NCBI GenBank assembly: GCA_963575745.1
Contig: CAUYUJ010022091.1
Coordinates: forward strand, 52,501-116,500
DNA from: Prorocentrum cordatum
Lineage: Eukaryota > Sar > Dinophyceae > Prorocentrales > Prorocentraceae
Length of the DNA: 64,000 nucleotides
Direction of reading: 5' to 3'
Each line of letters begins with the position of its first letter. Within the stretch, counting starts at the first letter, position 1. Position numbers and translations under genes: made by a program. Shown here piece after piece: positions 1-10,302 of the stretch. Under the pieces are notes generated by a model. The model made no database searches, was not told where the DNA came from, and worked only from the letters and a program-made list of their open reading frames with translations.

Positions 1-1642
1 CACGGAGCGTGTGAGGGGTGTTCCGAGATGGGTGCCACTGGGGCATTCGGTGAAGCTCCCGATGGGGACATGAAACACGCGCGGGGCGTGCCGATATGGG
101 TGGCGGAAACGCATGTGAGGGTCGCCACTGGGGCCTCCAGTGGAGCTCCCTATGGGTCCCCGAAACATGATGCTGCTGCGGGGGGGGTGCCGGGATAGGT
201 GGCAGAGACGCATGTAAGCGCCGCTACTGGGGCCTATGGGGCCACGAAGCGCGTGAGGGGTGTACTGGGATGTGTGGCGGGGACGCATGTGAGCGCCGCC
301 ACTGGGGCCTTCGGTGCAGCTCCCTATGGGGCCACGAAGCGTGTGAGTGGTGTGCCGAATTGGGTGCGGGTTGTGACGCATGCGGGCGGCAGCAATGGGG
401 CCTTCGGTTGAGCTCCCTATGGAACCACGAAACCTGTTGTTGTGAGGGGCGTGCCGGGATGGGTGGCGGGGAGGCATGTGAACGCGGCCGCTGGGGCCTT
501 CGGTGGAGCTCCCTATGGGGCCACGGAGCGTGTGAGGGGTGTGCCGAATTAGGTGTGTGTGTGACGCATGTGAGCGCCGCCACTGGGGCCTCCGGTGGAT
601 GATGGGGCCACGAAACCTGTGAGGGATGTGCCGAAATGGGTGTGTGCGTGACGCATGCGGGCGGCAGCACTGGGGCCTTCGGTGGGGCTCCCTATGGGGC
701 CACGAAACGTGTGACGGGTGTGCCAAATTCGGTGTGCGGGACGCATGCGGGCGGCAGCACTGGGGCCTTCGGTGGGGCTCCCTATGGGGCCACGAAACGT
801 GTGAGGGGTGTGCCGAGGGTGTGAGGGACGCATGCGGGCGGCAGCACTGGGGCCGGCGGGGCCACGCGTGTGAGGGGTGTGCCGAATTGGGTGTGCGGGA
901 CGCATGCGGGCGGCAGCACTGGGGCCGTCGGTGGAGCTCCCTATGGGGCCACGAAACGTGTGAGGGATGTGCCGAAATGGGTGTGAGGAACGCATGCGGG
1001 CGGCAGCACTGGGGCCGTCGGTGGAGCTCCCTATGGGGCCACGAAACGTGTGAGGGGTGTGCCGAATTGGGTGTGCGTGACGCATGCGGGCGGCAGCACT
1101 GGGGCCTTCGGCGGAGGCTCCCTATGGGGCCACGAAACGTGTGAGGGGTGTGCCGAATTGGGTGTGCGTGACGCATGCGGGCGGCAGCACTGGGGCCTTC
1201 GGTGGGCTCCCTATGGGGCCACGAAACGTGTGAGGGGTGTGCCGAATTGGGTGTGCGTGACGCATGCGGGCGGCAGCACTGGGGCCTTCGGTGGGGCTCC
1301 CTATGGGGCCATGGGGCCACGAAACGTGTGAGGGGTGTGCCGAATTGGGTGTGCGTGACGCATGCGGGCGGCAGCACTGGGGCCTTCGGTGGGGCTCCCT
1401 ATGGGGCCACGAAGCGTGTGAGGGGTGTGCCGACTTGGGTGTGCGTGACGCATGCGGGCGGCAGCACTGGGGCCTTCGGTGGGGCTCCCTATGGGGCCAC
1501 GAAACGTGTGAGGGGTGTGCCGAATTGGGTGTGCGTGACGCATGCGGGCGGCAGAGAGGAGGAGGGGGCAGAGGAGGAGGGGAGAACGCTGGGACCGTTT
1601 CTTCAAAACGAGGACCCAACACCACAGGACGGTTGGGAAAAA
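1..1642 (-). mobile_element. Helitron-like minisatellite element, block 1 (3' end outside window)
   Basis: The block is a tandem array of a unit of about 90 bp containing GGGGCCACGAAACGTGTGAG and GCCTTCGGTGG. It is degenerate up to about 600 and regular from 620 to 1550. A short GGA tract follows, then a conserved border (1580-1642) ending in ACAGGACGGTTGGGAAA. The same array and border occur at 18733-19715, 20480-22239, 49376-50486 and 60672-61786. In those blocks the border is the 5' end of the element, so this copy reads on the minus strand with its 3' end off the window. Reading frames through the array are artefacts of a period divisible by three. Confidence 0.6.
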
Positions 1643-1649
1643 CCATAGT

Positions 1650-2035
1650 GACTCCAGAGGATCCGAGGTTGAGGATTCGAGGCTTCCACGGGGATTCCTG
1701 ATGGATTTTTTGAGATCCGAAAATTCTCTCGGGGTTCTTGAGGATCCGAAGATTTACTAAGAATTCCTCAAGATCCGAAGGATCCTTGCGGCTCCGAGGC
1801 TTCCTGTGGGATCCTGAGGGCTCACGTGGGTTCCAAAGGGATTCCTGCGGGTCCGGGGATTCCCTCGGGATTGCTAAGGATCCGAGGACGCCCGAGGACT
1901 CCCCAGGGATTCCTGAGGGCCCGAGGAATTCAGAGGATTCATGCCATTTTGCTGAGGATCCGAAGATTCACGTGGATTCCCAAGGGACTCTTTCCAAAGA
2001 TTCCCTAGAGATTGTTGCGGATCCGAGGATTTCTA
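1650..2035. repeat. Degenerate GGATCCGAGG minisatellite
   Basis: GAGGATCCGAGG and GGGATTCC motifs recur every 20-35 bases with drift. No coding signal or terminal structure is visible. Confidence 0.7.
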
Positions 2036-2470
2036 ACCGTATGGTTTCCGATGATGATCGTATGGCTGTTTTATGGGGTTCGTATGGCTTGCGTAAATAA
2101 ACGTATGGTTTCGTATGGTAACCGTATGGTTGTCCTGTGACAATCGTATGGTTCCTATGGTAATCGTATGGTTTCCCGATGGTCGCCATATGGTCTTATT
2201 ATGATAGCCGTAAGGTTTTCCTGTGGTAACCGTATGGTTGTCCTATGAAATTCGTATGGCTTCCCATAGTAGTCGTATAGCTTTCAATGGTACTCGCATG
2301 GTTTTCGCATGGTAGTCGCATGGCTTTCGTCTGGGGGTCGAATGGTTCCCTGTGATAATCGTGCGATTGTTTCTGATCGTCGCATGGTTGTTCCTATGAT
2401 CGTCGCATAGGTGTCCTACGGTAGTCGTCTGGCTGTCCGATGGTAATCGTATGGATTTCCAATGATAATG
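2036..2470. repeat. Degenerate CGTATGGTTT minisatellite
   Basis: About 15 irregular copies of a 26-30 bp unit built on CGTATGGTTTCC and TGGTAATCGTATGG. It directly follows the GGATCCGAGG array. Confidence 0.75.
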
Positions 2471-2626
2471 CTACGCCCTTAGGGAGGGCGCAGCTCGATG
2501 GAGGACCTGCAGGGCCGAGTTTCGGGCCTGCTGGGAGAGCAGGGGATCGACTCCAGAGTTGATCTGCCCCAGAGCGGATTTTTTCGTCGGATCTAGGAAC
2601 AAGGCGCGGAATGCTCGCGGCTCCCA

Positions 2627-2939
2627 GACTCCCTCGCGCTGCGAAAACAAACGCGATGTTGTTCGATGTGTTCGTCCTCCGGGGGCCCTTGCGGGCCCTC
2701 GGGACCGTCAAGAAAAGACTCAGGATGAAAAAGAATGGTCCCGGGGAACGACTGTCGAACCTGCTTCGAAACAACAACATGCGTACATTGGGACGTTTTT
2801 TTTTGGGGGAAACAGGTTCGACTTCCCAATGCGCGCAGGTTGTTTTTGGGAGGGAAGCAGGCTCGACTTCCCAACACACGCAGTTCATCTGGGCGTCGAC
2901 GGTGCAAACAACAACAAAAAACGACGTCGGGGGTCTGGG
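2627..2939 (+). mobile_element. CCCAGACCCCC foldback element (family A), enlarged copy
   Basis: Family A is a roughly 185-bp non-coding element with ends CCCAGACCCCC...GGGGGTCTGGG. Each end carries an A/T-loop hairpin (CGTCRTGA-A5-TCRYGACG), and the core is rich in GGGACCGTC and CGGTCCC. This copy runs from CCCAGACTCCC to GGGGGTCTGGG. It is 313 bp because about 130 extra bases with repeated TCGACTTCCCAA lie near its 3' end. Confidence 0.6.
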
Positions 2940-3218
2940 CTCTGCGAACCTTCGACGCATGTTTCATGGAGCCGAGGAGGAAGCCAACCTCGACGGCGCG
3001 CACGAGGGGAGCACAGTGCGGGCGCGGCCGCAGGAAACCCTCGCAAGAAACCCAACCCTGAAAACCCGCGCGCGGGGTGCACCCGAGGGGACACCCGGAG
3101 CACCCTGAACGCAGCAGCTTCTGCAACGGCTGCGGGAAGTCACCGCGCAGCGCGCGGAAGAAGAAACCCAGGATACCCTGACGAAGAGCACATGGCTTCT
3201 TGAGGCGCGCCCCCACTG
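2940..3218. other. Unassigned GC-rich spacer
   Basis: No repeat, terminal structure or convincing reading frame was recognised. Confidence 0.4.
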
Positions 3219-3387
3219 TACACCCTGCGAAATGCTTAAGAAATCATGGGTTAAGAAATTCATAGTCTCAGAACTTGAATAAAAACCCAACGTTTCCATT
3301 AAAATCTTAAGATTTACATTGAAACGTTAAGAATTATCGAGACTCTGCCCGAAAACTTGAGTTTTCTTAAGCATCGCCTAAGGTGTA
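3219..3387 (+). mobile_element. 169-bp TA-flanked inverted-repeat element (copy 1 of 3)
   Basis: The ends are TACACCCTGCGAAATGCTTA and, read inward from the other side, TACACCTTAGGCGATGCTTA, a terminal inverted repeat of about 25 bp. Two other copies (13467-13635, 14501-14669) have exactly the same 169-bp length. The body is AT-rich, unlike the surroundings. The outermost TA on both sides fits a TA target duplication, as in Tc1/mariner (Stowaway-like) MITEs. Confidence 0.8.
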
Positions 3388-3484
3388 GGGGGCGGGGGGG
3401 AGGCAGGGCCGGGGCCTCCTGAGAAGCAGGGGGCGCCTCTGCGACGCCCTCCCCCCTCCCCCTGCCCCGCCCTGCGCGTGGCCG
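3388..3484. repeat. Partial GCGCGTGGC foldback element
   Basis: This matches the right part of the foldback element seen whole at 6523-6692 and 14851-15014: AAGCAGGGGGCGCC, then CCCTCCCCCCTCCCC, then CTGCGCGTGGC. It abuts the 169-bp element directly. Confidence 0.5.
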
Positions 3485-3794
3485 ACAAGTCCTGGGGGCG
3501 AATCACCTTTGCTCGGAAGCTGGGCGAGGGCTGCTAGAACCGTGGCTGCTAAAACGGCCCTCCCCGAGGGAAAAAGCAACTTCCCGGAAATGAGGCGCGG
3601 CACGCGAAAGAGCCAACGGGCTCCTTCCCGGAAGGACGCAGACAACTTCCCCGAGGTCGATTTCAGCAGCCACGGATTTAGCAGCCCTTGGCCGGCTTCC
3701 GATTTGCGGTCGATTTTGGAATCCCGAAACGGTGCGGTGACAGACCGTGAGGTGACCTCGGAAGCCCCCGAGACCTCACCGCACGGTCCGTCTT
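3485..3794. other. Unassigned spacer
   Basis: Mixed-composition DNA in which CTTCCCGGAA, ACTTCCCCGAG and CAGCCACGG-like words recur. No gene was recognised. Confidence 0.4.
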
Positions 3795-3977
3795 CCCAGA
3801 GATCCGATGTCGTGATTTTTTCAATGCGCGGTCCCAGGAAGCCTCGATCCATTCCCTAGGACCGGTTTTTCATCCTGAGCCGTCTTTTGACGGTCCTGGG
3901 GCCCAGCGAGGGCCCCCCGGGGCCGAAATTTGCGAAAAAACTCCGTCTTGATTTTTTCAAGACGTTGGAGCTCTGGG
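3795..3977 (-). mobile_element. Family A element, CCCAGAG-ended subtype
   Basis: It runs from CCCAGAGATCCGATGTCGTG to AGCTCTGGG with the family A core in reverse orientation. The subtype has CCCAGAGRTCC ends instead of CCCAGACCCCC. Confidence 0.65.
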
Positions 3978-4203
3978 TTCTCACCGCACGGCCTTCGGGA
4001 CCTCGGAGGCCCCCGTCGCCCGCGGCGGCCTCGGAGAGGGGCCCGAGCGCCCCAACGCCGCGCGGTGGCCCCGCATCCCCGCCGACACTCACCGCACGGT
4101 GTGGCCACCGCCCCGCCCGGGGGCCCCCGCTCGAGGCCCCTGCCCGGCGCAGGAGGGCCGGAGCCAAGGCGAGGCAGGAGGCATCCCCGAGGGAGAGCGG
4201 CGA

Positions 4204-4394
4204 CCCAGAGGTCCGACGTCGTGATTTTTTCCATGCGGGGTCACCGGAAGCCTCGACCCATATTCCCCAGGACCGGTTTCTCATCCCGAGTCGTTTTTTG
4301 ACGGCCCCGGGGCCCGGCGACGGCCCCTATAATCAGGGGCCGAACCTTGCGAAAAACCCCCGCCGCGATCTTCTCAATGCGTTGGATCTCTGGG
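4204..4394 (-). mobile_element. Family A element, CCCAGAG-ended subtype
   Basis: Whole copy from CCCAGAGGTCCGACG to GGATCTCTGGG. Its right flank (TTCCCCCCTT, then GGGCCCTCCC) recurs inverted beside the copy at 5816-6003. The two are therefore parts of a larger duplicated segment. Confidence 0.65.
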
Positions 4395-4479
4395 TTCCCC
4401 CCTTCCCCCCTCCCCCTTCCCCCCTTCCCCCCCCTGGGCCCTCCCTCCCCCCCCAAAAGAAGAACAAGAGTAATGATGA

Positions 4480-4830
4480 TGAGGAGGAGGAGGAGCAGGA
4501 GGAAGAGGAGGAGGAGGAGGAGGAGGAGGAGGAGGAGGAGGAGGGGAGGAGAACGAGGAGGAGGAAGAGAAGGAGGAGGAGGAGGAAGAGGAGGAGAAGC
4601 AGATGGAGAAGGAAGAGAGAGGAGGAGGAGGAGGAGGAGGAGGAGGAGGAGGAGGGGAGGAGAAACGAGGAGGAGGAAGAGAGAAAGGAGGAGGAGGAGG
4701 AGAGGAGGAGGAAGAGGAGGAGAAGCAGATGGAGAGAAGGAAGAGGGAGGAGGAGGGAGGAGGAGGAGGAGGAGGAGGAGGAGGAGGAGGAGGAGAAGAA
4801 AGAGGAGAAGAAGGAGGAGGAGCTCCCCGA
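4480..4830. repeat. GGA/GAGGAG microsatellite
   Basis: An almost pure GGA tract interrupted by AAGCAGATGGAGA at two points. The long acidic or basic frames across it are not genes. Confidence 0.9.
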
Positions 4831-4998
4831 GGTGGGGAGGCACCCCCCGAGGGAGCGCGGCGAGGCGAGAAGCGGACGGGGGCGCGGCGGGGCCCCCTCC
4901 CTCCGAGGGGGGCCCCGCCCGGCACGGGGAAGCCGCGCGCCGCCCGGGGAGCCGGGCGCCCGCCTTGGAGGCGGGGGCGAAAGGGGGGGATAGCAAAG

Positions 4999-5147
4999 CC
5001 CAGACCTCCTCGCGTCGTGAAAAAATCACGACGGGAGGTTTTTCACTATTTTCGGCCTCCGGGGGCCCTCACCGGGCCTCGGGACCGTCAAAAAACGACT
5101 CGGGAGGTAAAACCGGTCCCGGGGAATGGGTCTGGACCTCGGGGATC
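4999..5147 (+). mobile_element. Family A element, 3' truncated
   Basis: It starts CCCAGACCTCCTCGCGTCGTG and follows the family through GGTCCCGGGG. It is lost near GGGGATCGAC, before the terminal hairpin. Confidence 0.6.
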
Positions 5148-5404
5148 GACTAGACAGAATTGATGTACCCCAAACTGGATGTTCCGTCGACCCTGCGAAA
5201 AATGCAGAAGAGCGCTGCGTAGGTTTACCAAGCGTTCGACGTATGCTGTCTCGCAGATTCCACGAAACAAGCAACTCTCGGGTCGGGCGAAAGGGGGGAT
5301 AGCAAAGGGGGGGTTTGAGAATCAGCTCACGTCGCTGATTTTCCCGGCGCCTCCCGGCGCCGGAAGCGCCCATGTATCGAGGAATGGGCCCCTCGGTGAG
5401 GCCG

Positions 5405-5617
5405 AAACCAGCTGCATGCCCAGACCCCCGACGTCATGATTTTTTCATGACGCGACCCCCAGAGGTCCCGACCCCTTCCCCGGGACCGGTTTTTCGTCCT
5501 GAGTCGTTTTTTGACGCTCCCGAAGCCCGGTGAGGGCCCTCAGAGGCTAAGAATAGCGAAAAACCTCCCGTCGTGATTTTTTCACGACGCGAGGAGGTCT
5601 GGGAAACCAGCTGCATG
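5405..5617 (-). mobile_element. Family A element with a 14-bp flanking direct repeat
   Basis: The element is 5419-5603 (CCCAGACCCCCGACG to GAGGAGGTCTGGG). The 14 bases AAACCAGCTGCATG lie immediately outside both ends (5405-5418 and 5604-5617). This looks like a target-site duplication and sets the element boundary to the base. Confidence 0.75.
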
Positions 5618-5815
5618 CAGCACATTTCGTAACCCCCCCTTTCCCAATCCCCCCCGTTCGCCCGGCCCGAGCCTCGGAGGCGGGGGCAGGAGCGGGCCGC
5701 CACCTCTCGGGGAGCCTCTCTCGGCCCCAGCTCGGCTTCTGTTGTTTTTTTTGGGGGGTGGGGAGGGCCCCAAGGCGAGGGGGATAGGGGGGAAGGGGGG
5801 GGGGGAAGGGGGGAA

Positions 5816-6003
5816 CCCAGAGAGATCCAACGCGTTGAAAAAACACATAACGGAGGTGTTTCGCAAGTTTCGGCCCCTATGAGGGCCCTCGCCGGGCCTC
5901 GGGGCCGTCAAAAAACGACTCGGGATGAAAAACCGGTCCCAGGGAATGGGTCGAGGCTCCCGGGGACCGCGCATTGAAACAAACACGACGTCGAATCTCT
6001 GGG
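5816..6003 (+). mobile_element. Family A element, CCCAGAG-ended subtype
   Basis: It runs from CCCAGAGAGATCCAACG to GTCGAATCTCTGGG. It is set in poly-G DNA shared, inverted, with the flank of 4204-4394. Confidence 0.6.
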
Positions 6004-6190
6004 AAGGGGGGGGAAGGAGCAGGAGGGGAGGAGGGGGGGGAGAAGGAGCCGGAGAGGGGAGCGGACACCGAAGAGGCCCACCGAGGCGGGGATCACGGTC
6101 ACGCCGCGAGGATCGGTGGTGGCCCCGGGCGCAGGCAAGAGCAGAGCAAGTCTAGGGGGCGGGCGGCTCCAACACGGCTCCAGTTCGGCC

Positions 6191-6339
6191 CCCAGAGGTC
6201 TGGGCCCCTTCGCCGGGACCCGTTTTTCATCCCGAGTCGTTTTTTGACGGCCCCGAGGCCCCGTAAGGGCCCCATCGGGGCCGAAAATAGCGAAAAGCCT
6301 CCCGCCGCGAGTGTCTCACAGCGCGAGGGGGGGTCTGGG
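6191..6339 (-). mobile_element. Family A element, one end truncated
   Basis: The core and the GAGGGGGGGTCTGGG end are present. The other terminal hairpin is missing, so the copy begins at CCCAGAGGTCTGG. Confidence 0.55.
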
Positions 6340-6522
6340 GCTGGTTCGACTCTGGCGCGGCTCGGGTTCGGCGGTCGGTCCGGCTCGAGTGCGGCTCGGG
6401 CGGACGGGCGTTCGGCGCAGTGTCGGCGCACCAGGCGGAGCGAGTGGCTTCAGCGAGGTCCCCCAGGAGGCCGAGGCCGAGGATAGGAACAGGAAGATGC
6501 CCACGGCACTGGAACCCCAGTT

Positions 6523-6692
6523 GGCGGCGCGCACAATTAAGGGGGTGGGGGGAGGGGGGGAGGGCTTCTTAGAAGCAGGCTGCTTCTTAGAAGGCGCCGG
6601 CCTTAAATCTATAGATAAGGCCTGCGCCTTCTAAGAAGCAGGGGTGCTTCTAGAAGCCCTCCCCCCTCCCCCCACCCCCCTCTGCGCGTGGC
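6523..6692. mobile_element. Long-arm foldback element (copy 1)
   Basis: The two halves are near-complementary over about 75 bases. GGCGCGCAC...GGGCTTCTTAGAAGC on the left pairs with GCTTCTAGAAGCCC...CTGCGCGTGGC on the right, around a TCTATAGATA centre. The sequence could fold into a single long hairpin. A second whole copy is at 14851-15014. Confidence 0.75.
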
Positions 6693-6695
6693 TGA

Positions 6696-6829
6696 CCCAG
6701 ACCCCCTCGAGGCGCGACAGAAGCCACGACGTGCTTCTGTTTCGCTCTCGTCGGCCTGCGGGTGCCATTGCTGGGCCGCGGGGCCGTCACAAAGCGGCTC
6801 GGGGTGAAGAGGCGGTCCCAGGGAATGGG
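6696..6829 (+). mobile_element. Family A element, divergent and truncated
   Basis: It starts CCCAGACCCCCTCGAGGCG. The core is recognisable as GGGGCCGTCACAAAGCGGCTC and ends at CCCAGGGAATGGG. It abuts the foldback element. Confidence 0.5.
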
Positions 6830-7514
6830 AAAATCCCGAAGGCAGCAAGATGTTTGAGGAAAACTAAGACGAAGGCAGGATCGAGACTGAACCGGACCGA
6901 TACGAATCGGAAAGCTCTGAGAATCGGCGGGCTTGGGGGCTGTGTCGGGCGCCGCGGCCGTTTCACAGCGTCACGGGGCGCTCCGAAAGCGTTCCGGAAC
7001 GATCTGGAACGGATTCGCCTTGATTCTAGGCCCGTCCGGAAAATGCCAACGGCGCTGGGACGGCAGCAGGACTTTCGAGCGGGAAAGACAAACGGCGCGA
7101 CAAACATGACCCTGCCGACACAGTGGCGTCCGGAGTGACTCGGTGGCGACTGCCAGGCCATATCAGTTCTCTGTGAAGCAAATAACCATGAACTTTTGGA
7201 GGTCCGCGCGAATTTCTTGGCTCGACGCTGGACGGAGCGCGCCAGGGATAGCGCTGACGGCACCGCAGGGTGGGGGGACAAGCGCCGAGCCAAGAAAGCG
7301 GGCACAGCTCCGAGAGCGTACGCCTGCGCAGCGCCTTTTCCATCGACAGCGGCTCATACTACTCGACAGCATCTGATACCACTTCGACGCATGCCCTCAG
7401 GATCACTGATGGAGGTCGGGAGGGAAACGGCTCAGGGGGTGGGAACATCGAGCTGGAATCGGCGATACGTTGCCGCTAGACCGGCGATAGACCCCGACAG
7501 CGAAACTGCACGTT
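6830..7514. other. Unassigned DNA without recognised gene
   Basis: Frames of 60-170 residues exist on both strands, but none has a motif I recognise. At 7440-7500 GAATCGGCGATA and CGGCGATAGACC words recur in the segment at 35540-35590. Confidence 0.4.
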
Positions 7515-7760
7515 CCTAGAGGCCTCCTAGATGGGGTCGGAGTAGATGTGGTCGGAGGATCGCGCCGCATCGCCGATACCTCGGCGATGCATCGGCGATG
7601 CATCGGCGATGCACCGGCGATGCACCGTCGAGGTGGGCAATGCATCGGCGACGTCGACGTGAAGCAAATCGGGCTCCGCATCGAGAGGCATCGGCGATGC
7701 ATCTGCGATGTGGCTCGATCCTCCGACCCCATCTGCTCCGACCCCATCTAGGAGGCCTAG
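7515..7760. mobile_element. Inverted-repeat element with GGCGATGC core
   Basis: The arms are about 48 bp. CCTAGAGGCCTCCTAGATGG through GGTCGGAGGATCG on the left matches the complement of the right arm ending GGAGGCCTAG. The centre holds tandem GGCGATGCATC copies. A shorter relative is at 22335-22420. No flanking duplication was found. Confidence 0.7.
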
Positions 7761-7969
7761 GTGGGGTAGGCTATCGGGCTCCTACCGGCGATGATATGGG
7801 CGATTGGGGGTCGATGCACTCGGGCCTCCGGCGGCCGCTCGGGGCGATCCGGGCACCCCCGGAACGCGCTCGACGAGGCGCAGCTGCCGAAGGCACCGCG
7901 AGGCTGCCGAAGGCACCGCGAGCTGCAGAAGCGGAGAAAAGGTCAGAAAACCTCAAAACTCGAAACTTC

Positions 7970-8115
7970 GGCCTCCTCCTCCTCCTCCTCCTGATCCTCA
8001 TCGTTGTCCTCATCCCCATCATAAACCTCCTCCTACTGATACTAATGCTACTACGGCTACGGCTACGACTACGATTACTACGACTACTACGACTACTACG
8101 ACTACTACTACTACG

Positions 8116-8147
<32 letters not shown>

Positions 8148-8209
8148 CACCACCACCACCGCCACCACCACCACCACCACCACCACCACCACCACCACCA
8201 CTACTACTG

Positions 8210-8262
<53 letters not shown>

Positions 8263-8271
8263 ACGACTACG

Positions 8272-8351
<80 letters not shown>

Positions 8352-8545
8352 GACTACGACGACTACTACGACTACTACGACTACTACGACTACTACGACT
8401 ACTACGACTACTACGACTACTACGACTACTACGACTACTACGACTNNNNNNNNNNNNNNNNNNNNNNNNNNNNNNNNNNNNNNNNNNNNNNNNNNNNNNN
8501 NNNNNNNNNNNNNNNNNNNNNNNNNNNNNNNNNNNNNNNNNNNNN

Positions 8546-8592
<47 letters not shown>

Positions 8593-8755
8593 GACTACTA
8601 CTACGACTACGACTACGACTCCGACTACGACTACGACTACGACTACGACTACGACTACGACTACGACTACGACTACGACTACGACTACGACTACGACTAC
8701 GACTACGACTACGACTACGACTACGACTACGACTACGACTACGACTACGACTACG

Positions 8756-8811
<56 letters not shown>

Positions 8812-8815
8812 CCTC
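7970..8815. repeat. ACT/CTC/CAC/ACG trinucleotide microsatellite
   Basis: Successive blocks of CTC, ACTACG, CAC, ACT and GACTAC repeats. The array length is uncertain because of the enclosed gap. Confidence 0.9.
8446..8545. other. Assembly gap (100 N)
   Basis: Exactly 100 N characters inside the trinucleotide array, the usual size for a gap of unknown length. Sequence on both sides is the same ACT-type repeat. Confidence 0.98.
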
Positions 8816-8978
8816 ACTCCTTCTCCTCCCTCCTCCTTCCTCTTCCTCCTCCTTGGAAAGAGGGGGGGGTGAGGCGGGGAGGGAAGACGGAGGGAACTGG
8901 GCGCGTGGGCGGCGCGTCGGGGCCTCCTGGGGAACTGAATCCCGCCAGGTTGTTGCCTGCGTGGGGGCTGCGCGACGT

Positions 8979-9161
8979 CCCAGACCCCCCGACGTCATGA
9001 TTTTGCCACGTCGTCGACCCCAAGGGGTCTCGACCCATTCCCCCGGGTCCCGAGTCGGTTTTTGCTCGCCCCCCCGAGGCGTGGCAAGGGCCCCCAGATG
9101 TCCAGAATGCAGAAAATACATCCCGTCGCGTTTCTTCTGCCACGACGCGAGGGGGCTTGGG
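8979..9161 (-). mobile_element. Family A element, divergent
   Basis: It runs from CCCAGACCCCCCGACGTC to GCGAGGGGGCTTGGG. The core retains GACCCATTCCCCCGGG and the GTGGCAAGG region. Confidence 0.6.
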
Positions 9162-9396
9162 GCTGCCCCCTGGGATCACTCGGCTACACGCAAGAGTGAA
9201 TATCGTTTGCCCGATCCAAATCCCCAGCGGCGTGGCCTGGGCCCCACTGGCCGATTTACCCCCCTAGATGGGGATATAGGCCGCCCCCTTCGGATTTCGA
9301 GGGTGTATCCCCAACTGGGGGGGTGCTGTGGTGGGGGTCTCGAAGGGGATGAGGACGGGGAGGGGGGGTCGGAGCAACGATACTGAAAGAGTGGCC

Positions 9397-9561
9397 CTGG
9401 GCAAGGGTGACCTTTGGTGCGCGGCTTCTTGGGGGACCGCGGGGGGGCCAAACACAAGCGCGCAAAACGCCACTATCGCATCGCGTTCGGCCCTCGGGGG
9501 GCCACAGGCGGGCCCGCGCCAAAGGTCATCCCTGCGAAGGGCTACGTCTTTACGTGTAGCC
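9397..9561. mobile_element. CGGCTACACG inverted-repeat element, left end truncated
   Basis: GGGCAAGGGTGACCTTTGGTGCGCG on the left (9400-9424) is matched in complement by GCGCCAAAGGTCAT on the right, followed by TTTACGTGTAGCCG. Related pieces are at 14314-14500 and about 62030-62110. A lone CGGCTACACGCAAGAGTG end is at 9180. Confidence 0.55.
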
Positions 9562-9657
9562 GAAGCACGTATGCGGGCGGGCTCGGCGCGGGCGCGGCAG
9601 CTTCTCGGGGACGCACCATAACCCAGGCCAACGCAGACCCGGGTCAGCCAGGGTTAG

Positions 9658-9811
9658 GTCGGTCCTGTCCCCCTACAGGGGAATTTTGGACGAAAGTTTA
9701 AACAGACCCCCAAAATGCACCAAACATGCTAAACAAATGTCTAACGATGGCCCCCAAACAATTTGTTAAAACTATTTTTGGATGTTCCTCCTGTAGAGGG
9801 ACAGGCCCGAC
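9658..9811. mobile_element. GTCGGGCCTGTCC inverted-repeat element (copy 1)
   Basis: Left end GTCGGTCCTGTCCCCCTACA and right end TGTAGAGGGACAGGCCCGAC are complementary. The body is AT-rich (CAAACATGCTAAACAAATG). Other copies are at 10999-11237 and 44669-44822. Confidence 0.75.
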
Positions 9812-10151
9812 TTAAAGCCAGGGCCACGTCGCGAACCCAGGCTGGCCGCGAGGTTCACTCGGACCTAGGACAGAAGAGCCTCCTTCCACAGCATGAGGCT
9901 CTCCGCCGGCCAAAATGCTGAGCATTCGAGGGTACCCTCCCCCAGGACGCGCGAACACACATCCAACAGACACGAAGACCAGGGGCCCCCTTCCCGAGCC
10001 GTTACCTCGGGCCGGCGGCGGGCGGGGGAGCGGGGCCGCCTCTGGGCGGCTCCCAGACCCAGATTTGAACTCCACGCTCTGTCCGCCACGTTTAGCCAGG
10101 CACCCTACGGCGGGGGGAGAGAGCCCGCAAAGTAATGCTCAGGACATCATT
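9812..10151. other. Unassigned spacer with a shared motif block
   Basis: The stretch around CTCCGCCGGCCAAAATGC, GAGGGTACCCTCCCCCAGGA and ACATCCAACAGAC recurs in altered form at 22850-22925 and 62140-62195. It is a dispersed repeat of unknown type. Confidence 0.45.
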
Positions 10152-10300
10152 CCCGCTCGCGGTGAACAAAAAAATCACGACGGGAGGTCTTTCGCCATTT
10201 TCGGCTCCTGGGGGCCCTCACCGCACCCCGGGACCGTCAGAAGACGCCTCGGGATGAGAGACCGATCCCCGGGACGGGGTCCGGACCTCTGGGGGTCGAC
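10152..10300 (+). mobile_element. Family A element, both ends eroded
   Basis: AAAAAAATCACGACGGGAGG, then the usual core to CTCTGGGGGTCGACG. The outermost CCCAGACCC on the left is not intact. Confidence 0.5.
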
Positions 10301-10302
10301 GT

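Noticed and set aside
620-1550. Long open frames on both strands encoding repeats such as CGRQHWGLRWGSLWGHETCE
   Set aside because: The unit length is close to a multiple of three, so all frames stay open on both strands. The frames do not agree among the five blocks.
4480-4830. Glutamate- and arginine-rich open frames
   Set aside because: These are translations of a GGA microsatellite.
8446-8545. Possible natural break or boundary in the trinucleotide array
   Set aside because: Exactly 100 N with the same repeat on both sides. It is an assembly gap.
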